IMG/VR virus record: IMGVR_UViG_3300035670_001355
Coordinates: 1 to 21,972 of that record
DNA length: 21,972 bases
Strand: one strand, 5' to 3'
Source: a virus
The translations under genes and the position numbers were made by a program. The notes beneath the pieces are model-generated. The model saw only the letters and a list, made by a program, of their open reading frames with translations, had not been told where the DNA came from and ran no database searches. Numbering within the stretch: the first letter of the stretch is position 1; each line of letters begins with the position of its first letter. Shown here in pieces: positions 15,801 to 21,972 of the stretch.

Positions 15801-17604
15801 TGGTGCAACAAATCCGTTAATAGCACCTACAAGTGCAAGTGTTACTTGGTACGCATCTATTCCTGCTGGAACAGATCCAATTTGGGAAAGCAGAGCTGTA
15901 GCTGCTATTACTGGCACTAGTGGTACTGATGCCACACTAACTTGGTCAACACCAGTAAAAACAGCAGAAAATGGACTTCCTGGTACCCCAGGCACAAGCG
16001 TAGATATTGTATTTAAGCGAAGTACCACAGTATTAGGCCCTAGTGATAAACCGGCTAACTCAGCAAGTAGCCCTCCAGCAGGTGGTTGGTTTAGTACTGT
16101 AGCAGAAACAACCGGAACAGCCCCACTATATTCTAGTACAGGTTATAAAAACGGCACCACTTGGACGTGGAACGTTCCTGTGCGTGTTGAAGGCGCTACT
16201 GGTTCAGACGGTCAAAGTATTGCAGAAATTAGCGTATTTACTAGAGTTGCTAATGCTGTCTCAGTTGCTACTCCTGCTAATGGTGTTTATAGTTTTACAA
16301 GTAAAAGTATAACAACTGTACCTATAAGTGCAGGTGTTACTTGGTACGCATCTATTCCTGCTGGAACAGATCCAATTTGGGAAAGCAGAGCTGTAGCAGT
16401 TGGACAAGCAACCGGAAATAATACAAATACATTAACTTGGTCAACACCAGTAAAAACAGCAGAAAATGGGGCCCCGGCTAGAGGTGTTGATATAAGTGGC
16501 GCACTGGCAATTAAATATAATAGTACTACTGGTTATAGTCCAACAAGTTTAACTTTAACTGCACTACCACAAAATATTGTTCCAACTAGCTATAGTTGGT
16601 CGAGCCCAAACGGTACTGCTAGTTTTAGCTCACTAAATAGCGCAACTACTACAATGACCCCGGCTAATACTAGTTCAATACAAGTTAAATTAGTTGTTAG
16701 TGATGGAATCAATACTGCTGAAAAAACCATTACAATAGCTGTAGCTAGTGACGGTGCCATAGGCCCAACAGGGCCAGCAGGAATTCCCGCTAAAAGTTTA
16801 GATATTTTAGGAACTACAACAGGTAGTTTTAAATTATCTGGTACTACTTATAGTCCGGCTAATACAGGTACATTAATAGCTAATCCGCAAAATTTAGTTA
16901 GCCCCAGTTATACATGGACAGTAAGTGGAGGCACATTCTCAGGCGGCATAACAACAAGCTATAGTTCTAGCGTAGTAGCAACACCTAATAGTAATTCTAC
17001 TATGACAATAACACTCACTGTTTTGTCTGAAGGAGTTTATTATAATAAAACTATATATTATAGTATAAACAGTGATGGTACAGGTGTTGACGGCCGCAGA
17101 ACTGCTACAGGTGTAGTTTATAAAACAGCCTATACTACTGACGATGATAATACTCCCGGCGGCCCAAGTGCTACTAGTTTTACATTTACTACTGGTGTGT
17201 TCACAGGTTTAGATAGTAGTGGCTGGAGTAAAAACGCACCAGTATTTCAAGCAAATAATAGTTATAGGTATTGGGTAGCTACATTTACAGCAGTAGAAAA
17301 TACTAGTGGAAGTAATACTAGTAGTGGAACTAATTTAACTTTTGGCACTCCTAGTAAAGCTATAGGGTTTAGCGGATTAGTTACATTTAGTAGTGCTACA
17401 CAAGTAACGGACGGTACTAATACTATTGCTGCATTTAATAGTAGTACACAGATTGATGGTGGTCAGATAACTACTGGAACAATCAGTGCCAATAGACTAC
17501 AATTAGGACAAAATTCAGGCGCTAGTAGAATTGTATTAACAGATCAAAAAATAGAAGTTTATGAGGGCAACAACTTGCGTGTTAGAATAGGAAATCTTGC
17601 ATAA
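12838..17604 (+). CDS. Repetitive tail fibre or central tip protein
   Basis: A 1588-aa beta-rich protein, probably a fibre that extends the tip. A Shine-Dalgarno AGGA (12826-12829) overlaps the stop of the hub gene. An FN3-like N-terminal region of about 125 residues probably docks on the hub. Ig-like material follows, with short Gly-rich joints such as RRPGQTAPL, ENGSPGSS and GPTGPAGIPAK that recall brief collagen-type linkers. A divergent module (about 751-836) precedes a close tandem pair (894-1054 and 1055-1214) sharing WYASIPAGTDPIWESRAVA and WSTPVKTAENG. Two PKD-like domains (about 1216-1306 and 1320-1414) come next. A C-terminal region reads IDGGQITTGTISANRLQLGQ and ends EVYEGNNLRVRIGNLA, a fibre terminus seen in many phages. 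No enzyme motif is visible. The next gene starts in the TAATG overlap at 17602-17606. Confidence 0.8.
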   Translation: MALRINPGYKSLNLYFNQPTNAYSVDDVDTGTNIQVVQNDIRTDLQGLKIWIRATSWEGGQPVAGELYYDGPFQGQLTIDKLSATDIDLLEDNKTYYIKYAFISKLQPSEYTILPVTANNISTELTSKTLDVSLPIQGYLTRDPIEIPTDENGDNPTFTDATGQFKIFRYSDEVTTSGQVTFAIKTVDVADPITGNIVPEKVTTGGANGTIDEDGNYEITAITALTGTITFTATWTNPTNPDNILVIEKVLNIGKRRPGQTAPLVAITASPGLAFALVENTAGTTIYPQDGIVLSASTSNIPGQIEFTWTYDPGGLNLPIKGTGQGYTDGLLNNTSLNTDESELTVLPAFFSGMTTPIGKVFKVVAESTIVGNDVTAFDLFSIYYLKEGSDAVYMGLQNENQTVTVDKNNQYIGTQPIIESQALVVEGINFVPANRIQYSIDFQDGFDNTLVINNDVNTPIAGKPKGYIQATAIEATKAYGIIKAVVAGKTFLRTLTVTRIKDGTDATNIDAQLTNDFRIIPTLPDGTNGDYIGASTTIEVYQNGVLQTSGYTFYVSELAGGIVYTNVNTTQRNGIGEINGSLTAVDGRATLAVVSMAGDSGYLDITAKKIDDQQLFTERFNLSKNKDGDPAVVYELRSNTNTIAKASPDYLIDGVHTPSTINFKVYKIKGNEEPIEFGGDPLYYAQWNSPSQPEPTTYTVVPAGGNLPAVVLANNSDVTSVNAKLMYKKIDGSYILFDKEEIGVVYKGSSGQATVTSYAFIRTDSNPPATPTGGNFFNPNPTGPTNAGGIGINWSDGIPADNGKPLWISIRTFTSDGLTPQDATWSAPSKVAAPSQSARFQFSENSTGPWSTTPSTTSVYAKLEVSTDNGITWNQSGNVFKIKGENGSPGSSVDIVFKRSNTQPTVTGNTNPPDGTWSSTVSGATGTAPLWSSVGYNSGSAANTWIWEAAIRIEGTDGLPGNTVAEVSAFARSSTVPPTPSGGSYTFGATNPLIAPTSASVTWYASIPAGTDPIWESRAVAAITGTSGTDATLTWSTPVKTAENGLPGTPGTSVDIVFKRSTTVLGPSDKPANSASSPPAGGWFSTVAETTGTAPLYSSTGYKNGTTWTWNVPVRVEGATGSDGQSIAEISVFTRVANAVSVATPANGVYSFTSKSITTVPISAGVTWYASIPAGTDPIWESRAVAVGQATGNNTNTLTWSTPVKTAENGAPARGVDISGALAIKYNSTTGYSPTSLTLTALPQNIVPTSYSWSSPNGTASFSSLNSATTTMTPANTSSIQVKLVVSDGINTAEKTITIAVASDGAIGPTGPAGIPAKSLDILGTTTGSFKLSGTTYSPANTGTLIANPQNLVSPSYTWTVSGGTFSGGITTSYSSSVVATPNSNSTMTITLTVLSEGVYYNKTIYYSINSDGTGVDGRRTATGVVYKTAYTTDDDNTPGGPSATSFTFTTGVFTGLDSSGWSKNAPVFQANNSYRYWVATFTAVENTSGSNTSSGTNLTFGTPSKAIGFSGLVTFSSATQVTDGTNTIAAFNSSTQIDGGQITTGTISANRLQLGQNSGASRIVLTDQKIEVYEGNNLRVRIGNLA
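15517..15999 (+). repeat. Tandem fibre module, copy 1 (483 bp)
   Basis: This encodes residues 894-1054 of the fibre. Bases 15517-15541 equal 16000-16024 (25 bp, offset 483). Bases 15839-15902 equal 16334-16397 (64 bp, offset 495), and the match extends left to 15831 with one mismatch. Bases 15938-15974 equal 16433-16469 (37 bp). The change of offset shows a net 12-bp (4-codon) gain in copy 2. The identical blocks are interrupted by strongly diverged ones. Confidence 0.85.
16000..16482 (+). repeat. Tandem fibre module, copy 2 (about 483 bp)
   Basis: Second copy of the fibre module (residues 1055 to about 1214), beginning SVDIVFKRST like copy 1 and ending ENGAPARG. The first halves diverge (TVTGNTNPPDG in copy 1, VLGPSDKPANSASSPPAGG in copy 2), while the GTDPIWESRA and WSTPVKTAENG blocks match at DNA level. 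The right boundary is approximate because the next domain starts without a clear break. Confidence 0.8.
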
Positions 17605-20600
17605 TGGCCTATGGAATAGAAGTTTATAGAGCTCCTGGATACCCAACACTAGTTGATACTATGTTGGGTGGAAGGGTGTTTATTGAATTATTAGAACTTA
17701 GCCCTAATGCAGGTAATCCAGGCAACATAAGTGTAGGATCTTCATCAAGTTTAGTATACACTAATGTTCCAGGCGGGCAATATTTAAAATATTATACTCT
17801 TCAAGGCGGACCATATAGTATAAGCACAAGTACTAATGGCTCAGGACAAGCAGTACTAAACTTTACTAGATTAACTAACAGAATAACTTTAGGTGGTGGA
17901 AATACTACTACTATAGCAGTATTTGCCACTAAACTAAGCGATTCAAGTTATGGAATGTTAGTTACAAATTCTAATGGAGACAGATTAGTTTCTACTAACT
18001 ACGTTACACCTGTATTTGTAGGTAGAGCTACTTTTAATAGTTCTCCTACGTATACTTATGGATTAACAAGACAACACGAAAGAACTATTAGTTATGGAAG
18101 CCCTAATTCTTATAAATTAATACTCTATACAATACCAAATAGTACCAATGTGTGGTTTACTGCAGAGAGTTTTATATCCTCAACATCTAGTTCGTATACA
18201 CTAACTACCAAGTATATGCTACCCTCAGCTTCCACAACTTACCAGTTAGCAGAGGCGTATGTATTTCAATTAAATAATATTAGTTTAAGCAGTCACAATT
18301 ATGGTATAAGGATCTGGAATAGTAGCAGTCCTCAAAAACTTACATTTGATTCTGGTCTTGAACACATAAACATTGCTGGTATTCAAGAGTCGCCAAAAAT
18401 CAGTTTCTATGATACTGAACAATCAATTACAAATAGTTCTCTATATAACAATTATTCAGCTATAGTTATACCAGAGTTTTATAGAGAAATATGGCAGCAA
18501 AGCTCACCAAACCCCCTTAGCTCTACAATAAAATTTTACCGTGGAGCGTTTAGAAGGCAATCTAGTACACTTTACTATAAGTTGATACAAACCGATACTG
18601 GTTTTGAAGATGCCGTTGTTAATGCTACCTATCAATGGGGTAGTCAATATGATAATACTATATTTATTGTAGATACTACTTTATTGGGCGGAACAGGCAG
18701 TGGGGGTACCGGGTCAAACTCTTTATCAGGTACTATTTCAGAAGGCTCTGGTATTGTTGTATGTGGATATGATACTGCTTATTCAAGTAGTTGTACTACT
18801 ACTAAAACATATAATATAAGTACCAGTGGAGGAGACAGTACAAATATAAACTATAATTGGTCTATTATAGAAAATGCTGCAAATTTTGTACTAACAACTG
18901 CTAGTAATTTATCTTCGGCTACTATTTCTCATACTGGTAGTGCGGGAACATACGCTGCTGTTATCAGATGTACTCTTACTCAAAGCGGAGTACAAACACT
19001 TGTAGACTATCCTATTCAACATACGCATGAAATCGCATCAGCTACCTACACGGTTTCAACTAATACTACTAGTGTAAACGAAGGTCAAAATATTACCTTT
19101 ACTATAACAACAACCGGTGTACCCACAAATACAACTCTTTATTGGACCCTAAACTCAATTAGTGAAACAGATTTAGTACCTACACAAACTAGTGGTAGTT
19201 TTATTATTGGTTCTGCTTCAAATGGATCGGTTACGTTGTCAATTTATGCTGATCAATTAACAGAAGGTGCTGAAACATTTACAATAAGTATTCGCACCGG
19301 TTCTATAACTGGCACTATAGTAGCTACTAGTCCAACTATAACTATTAATGATACCAGTACCGCCGATAGTGGCTGGCAGGTAGGTTTAACCGATACTACT
19401 AATTTTGTCAACGGAGGCTCTAGCAAAATACTTAGAATCGAATATGTAGCCGAGGCCACTCTATATACATTACCTACCTTTAGTGTAAGCAGTGACAACG
19501 CTAATTTAACACTTAATCCTACTAGTGGAACTATTGATCAGGGCTCTACCTATGAATCAGAACCAGGCACTAATTATTATGTAGGACCATTTTACAAAGA
19601 TATTAACTTAACAGCCGCTAATATTAGTGGAGGCAATCAATCAGTTTCAATAACTGTTAGAAGTCCTAGCGGTGGAACTATACGTAAAACAGTTACTGGT
19701 ATTATAAAAGATGTAGGACTACCAACAGTAACCCTTACGCCAAGTAGCGGAGCTATAGCTATTGATTCAACCACAACAGTTACAGTTACTACTAGCGAAG
19801 AAACCACAACTCTTACCAGTGCTGATATTAGTGTAAATATAGGATCTATAAGTAATTTTACAGGCAGTAGTACCAGCTATAGCTTTACTTATACAGCTCC
19901 AAGTACTGGTGGAACCGCTACTATTAGCATAGCTGCTGGAGCTTTTCAAGATATAGCAGGCAATAGCAACACAGCAGGCAGCACACAAATTACAGTTGTA
20001 GCGCCAACACTATATGCTGCACCTCAAATAACACTACTTTCAGCAAGTCCCGGTACAGGACAAGATGAAACTACTAATAGAACTGTAACATTTACATTTG
20101 ATGTTACTGATAATTCATATAGCTATAATCAACGATATGATGGTACTACTTTTATAGGCACTAATTTTTACTGGGCTATTGAAGGTGGAGCAGGAGTTAC
20201 TGCTAGTGATTTTGACGGATTAATATATGGTACGCTGCAAAGTATTAATGGTACAATAACTAGAAATTTTAGTATAACTATAAAAACAGACCAAATTACA
20301 GAAGGCAGTGAGCAGTATCGTGTAAATTTTTACAGAAATGGTTCATATGTAGGTACACCATATTATCAAAGCGGTTTCTATACGATTAATGATACTAGTC
20401 TGACTCCTGTAATACCAACTTATACCGTTATACCAAGCAGTACCAGTATTAGTGAAATTAATGCTTTAAGTTTCACTATAAATACTACCAATGTAGCCAA
20501 CGGAACTACACTATACTGGACTATGGACGGCACAAATATAAATGCTATAGATTTTAATCAAAATACTGTGCCTACACTAACCACTACAGTTTCAGGTAAC

Positions 20601-21827
20601 GCAGCAACTGGATATGCTAGCATAGTAAATAAACTTGGAAATAAACACTGGGGGCAACCGCCTGACCAAAGTACTTTAGATTATTTTGTTAGTGCTTTGG
20701 TTAATGAACAAACAACCACTACAGCTGTAGAACTATATTTTTCCAGTAATACTTATAAATACTACATAGACAGCGGCAGCATAACTATTAATAGTAATAG
20801 TGCAACAGTTACAGGCACTGTAAATCCTGACTTTACTACTGAAGGTACTGAAACATTAATATTTAATCTGCGAAGCGGAAGTACCACGGGACCAGTAATA
20901 GCAACTACTAGCGTAACACTGTATGATCTTGTTGCAACTCCTACAGTTCCAACTATCAATAGTTTTACTGCTAGCCCCAATACAATTACTAGTGGTAGTA
21001 GCGTTACTTTAAGCTGGAGTATTACAGGTGCTGATGTTGTAAAGATTATTGGAATAGGAGCGTATAATAGTTCAATAACTAGTATAGTGCTAGTTCCAAC
21101 TGCTACTACAACATACACGTTGCAAGCCATTAATGTAACAGGAACATCTACTAGTAGTATTACGGTTACAGTTACAGCAGGAGCACCAGTACTAACTAGC
21201 ATGGCATTAAGTCCTAGCACTGTAGCAGAGGGGCAAACATATACTATTACAGTAAATCAAAATAATTCTAGTACTAGTAATAATCAGATAACATTAACAC
21301 TAGACCAAAAAGCTCCTAATTATTATTTTAACACTTTTTATCCGCCTAATCATCTAATCACCATACTAGCAGGGAGTACTAGTGGAAGTTTTAGTGGTAC
21401 TGTTGGCAGCGCACCTTTAAGACATAACATACAATTAACTGCTAGTGGATCTATAAGTTCCGGTTTTGCTACTGCATGGGGAATACTTGGCGGAGATTCA
21501 ACCACTGGCATAAGTTATATAGATTTTAATGTTATTAATACTGCTGGTGCCACACAAAATACTGCTAATGTTTCCATATATTTGCGTACTGGACAAACAA
21601 TACAAGTAGGTACAACAGTTTTATCTGGTACTTATTTAACTAGCGGAGACAGTTACATTAGATTGATAGATCCTAGTAATATTACAGTAGCCTATAATGA
21701 TGACTATGGTGGTGGTAGAGCCAGTTATTTTAGCTATTCAGTAGTTACAGAAGGAGTACACATTATTAAAGTAGGCGGGTTTCTAAGTGAATCTGCATCA
21801 GGCAGAGCAGGGTATATATTCAGTTAA
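17604..21827 (+). CDS. Adhesin-like tail protein with Calx-beta, Ig-like and PPC-like domains
   Basis: A 1407-aa protein, probably a receptor-binding or decorating fibre. Residues 1 to about 360 are not recognised (start MAYGIEVYRAPGYPTLVDTM). A Gly/Ser linker (GGTGSGGTGSN, about 362-373) leads to an Ig-like domain containing three Cys. Calx-beta 1 is at about 482-585 (TSVNEGQNITFTI, LTEGAETFTISI, ITINDTS). An unassigned domain (588-706) and a Big_12-like Ig domain (706-799, ending in AGAFQDIAGNSNTAG) follow. Calx-beta 2 (804-932) and Calx-beta 3 (939-1109) come next, the last with an inserted segment at 1009-1057. An Ig-like domain (1113-1193, SGSSVTLSWSITGAD), one more beta domain, and a C-terminal PPC-like domain (1301-1407, GDSYIRLIDPSNITVAYNDD) complete it. 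Calx-beta domains usually bind calcium. It starts in a TAATG overlap, with AGGA at 17589-17592. The tail role is inferred from position. Confidence 0.75.
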   Translation: MAYGIEVYRAPGYPTLVDTMLGGRVFIELLELSPNAGNPGNISVGSSSSLVYTNVPGGQYLKYYTLQGGPYSISTSTNGSGQAVLNFTRLTNRITLGGGNTTTIAVFATKLSDSSYGMLVTNSNGDRLVSTNYVTPVFVGRATFNSSPTYTYGLTRQHERTISYGSPNSYKLILYTIPNSTNVWFTAESFISSTSSSYTLTTKYMLPSASTTYQLAEAYVFQLNNISLSSHNYGIRIWNSSSPQKLTFDSGLEHINIAGIQESPKISFYDTEQSITNSSLYNNYSAIVIPEFYREIWQQSSPNPLSSTIKFYRGAFRRQSSTLYYKLIQTDTGFEDAVVNATYQWGSQYDNTIFIVDTTLLGGTGSGGTGSNSLSGTISEGSGIVVCGYDTAYSSSCTTTKTYNISTSGGDSTNINYNWSIIENAANFVLTTASNLSSATISHTGSAGTYAAVIRCTLTQSGVQTLVDYPIQHTHEIASATYTVSTNTTSVNEGQNITFTITTTGVPTNTTLYWTLNSISETDLVPTQTSGSFIIGSASNGSVTLSIYADQLTEGAETFTISIRTGSITGTIVATSPTITINDTSTADSGWQVGLTDTTNFVNGGSSKILRIEYVAEATLYTLPTFSVSSDNANLTLNPTSGTIDQGSTYESEPGTNYYVGPFYKDINLTAANISGGNQSVSITVRSPSGGTIRKTVTGIIKDVGLPTVTLTPSSGAIAIDSTTTVTVTTSEETTTLTSADISVNIGSISNFTGSSTSYSFTYTAPSTGGTATISIAAGAFQDIAGNSNTAGSTQITVVAPTLYAAPQITLLSASPGTGQDETTNRTVTFTFDVTDNSYSYNQRYDGTTFIGTNFYWAIEGGAGVTASDFDGLIYGTLQSINGTITRNFSITIKTDQITEGSEQYRVNFYRNGSYVGTPYYQSGFYTINDTSLTPVIPTYTVIPSSTSISEINALSFTINTTNVANGTTLYWTMDGTNINAIDFNQNTVPTLTTTVSGNAATGYASIVNKLGNKHWGQPPDQSTLDYFVSALVNEQTTTTAVELYFSSNTYKYYIDSGSITINSNSATVTGTVNPDFTTEGTETLIFNLRSGSTTGPVIATTSVTLYDLVATPTVPTINSFTASPNTITSGSSVTLSWSITGADVVKIIGIGAYNSSITSIVLVPTATTTYTLQAINVTGTSTSSITVTVTAGAPVLTSMALSPSTVAEGQTYTITVNQNNSSTSNNQITLTLDQKAPNYYFNTFYPPNHLITILAGSTSGSFSGTVGSAPLRHNIQLTASGSISSGFATAWGILGGDSTTGISYIDFNVINTAGATQNTANVSIYLRTGQTIQVGTTVLSGTYLTSGDSYIRLIDPSNITVAYNDDYGGGRASYFSYSVVTEGVHIIKVGGFLSESASGRAGYIFS

Positions 21828-21916
21828 TATTACTAAAATATTTAGATTTACAAATTTACCCCGACTTGGTGACCGAGCTGACTAAACTAACTTGGAAACC
21901 ATGGACTGATCGACAA
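21828..21916. other. 3' non-coding stretch of unusual composition after the last gene
   Basis: AT-rich for about 30 bases, then distinctly richer in G and C from 21859 than the genes around it. No ATG-started reading frame of useful length is present. One frame from 21860 reads PDLVTELTKLTWKPWTDRQR before TAA at 21923-21925, using GTG, ACC, GAG and CTG codons rare nearby, but it has no good start or ribosome binding site. CTTGG (21865-21869) can pair with CCGAG (21872-21876) using one G-U pair. It could be a leader or trailer RNA, or the remnant of a lost gene. Confidence 0.35.
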
Positions 21917-21933
21917 AGAACTTAAAAAGTTCT
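21917..21933 (+). other. Short hairpin upstream of the terminal stem
   Basis: AGAACTT (21917-21923) and AAGTTCT (21927-21933) form a perfect 7-bp stem around an AAA loop. It lies 4 bases before the larger terminal stem, so the two would stack closely in a transcript. No T-run follows, so it is not a terminator by itself. Confidence 0.5.
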
Positions 21934-21937
21934 GCTC

Positions 21938-21972
21938 AATGCCTTGCTCAATAACGATTGAGCAAGGCATTT
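21938..21972 (+). terminator. Probable intrinsic terminator of the tail-fibre operon, cut by the window edge
   Basis: The 15-bp perfect stem AATGCCTTGCTCAAT (21938-21952) and ATTGAGCAAGGCATT (21957-21971) has an AACG tetraloop. Only three T are visible before the window ends, so the T-run cannot be judged. The inverted form also carries A residues on the left side, so it might work on both strands. TGCTCAAT occurs twice in tandem (21933-21940 and 21945-21952), so the right arm has a second partial partner. Confidence 0.7.

Noticed and set aside
15517-16482. CRISPR array or mobile element as explanation of the repeats
   Set aside because: The repeats are in frame, encode matching protein modules, and lack short regularly spaced identical units or terminal inverted repeats.
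16741-16800. Collagen-like fibre shaft in the repetitive tail protein
   Set aside because: Only two to three Gly-x-y triplets occur at a time (GPTGPAG and similar), too short for a triple-helix shaft. They are treated as linkers.
19767-19988. 73-aa Cys- and Ser-rich minus-strand open frame
   Set aside because: Antisense shadow of Gly/Ala/Thr codons in the Big_12-like domain. The cysteines come from reading GCA and GCT runs backwards.
20762-21220. 152-aa minus-strand open frame
   Set aside because: It lies wholly inside the adhesin-like gene, and its hydrophobic Val/Leu-rich composition is what the complement of Thr/Ser/Asn codons gives. It has no ribosome binding site or family features.
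21505-21827. Variable repeat of a diversity-generating retroelement at the end of the last gene
   Set aside because: The C-terminus is PPC-like, not a C-type lectin fold. No template repeat with adenine-specific differences and no reverse transcriptase are in the window.

Overview
The window is the tail-morphogenesis and host-recognition part of a long-tailed (siphovirus-type) bacteriophage or prophage. All genes lie on the + strand, tightly packed, in an AT-rich background. Gene order follows the lambda-like plan: tail tube protein, G/GT chaperones joined by a -1 frameshift, tape measure, two small distal-tail proteins, tail-tip peptidase and hub, then fibres. The lambda-like architecture, the lambda-family tape-measure C-terminus and a near-consensus sigma70-type promoter suggest a Gram-negative host. 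That is an inference, and the sequence names no host. No integrase, tRNA, CRISPR array, IS element or lysis gene is present, so a free phage cannot be told from a prophage.

Region by region. (1) 1-1526: tail tube (major tail) protein, cut by the left edge, carrying a small GGSGYT-type insertion. A 9-bp hairpin flanked by a perfect 12-bp direct repeat follows. (2) 1576-2351: a lambda G-like chaperone whose frame opens by -1 slippage at GGGAAAC (1962-1968) into a T-like extension. The module ends in a strong intrinsic terminator (2332-2366). (3) 2367-2469: a TTGACA-17-TATACT promoter with an extended -10 restarts transcription just before the tape-measure gene. (4) 2470-7167: a 1565-aa tape measure, implying a tail clearly longer than lambda's. 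(5) 7169-8106: an M-like protein and a DUF1833 protein, linked by overlapping start and stop codons. (6) 8106-12827: one 1573-aa polypeptide that appears to fuse an NlpC/P60 peptidase (lambda K), a gpI-like segment and a gpJ-like hub, with two extra domains inserted in the hub. (7) 12838-17604: a repetitive fibre or tip protein with a near-duplicate pair of about 160-aa modules. (8) 17604-21827: a large adhesin-like protein built of Calx-beta, Ig-like and PPC-like domains. (9) 21828-21972: a 145-bp 3' region of unusual composition ending in a 15-bp perfect stem, probably a terminator.

How the genes work together: the tape measure is coated by the G and GT chaperones and sets tail length; the tube protein polymerises along it; the M-like, DUF1833 and K-I-J proteins form the tip that digests peptidoglycan and contacts the envelope; and the two large beta-rich proteins probably project from the tip to bind the surface. 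The most unusual content is the K-I-J fusion and the extracellular-style domains in the last two genes. I found no evidence of a non-structural system such as defence, a retroelement or a toxin-antitoxin pair.
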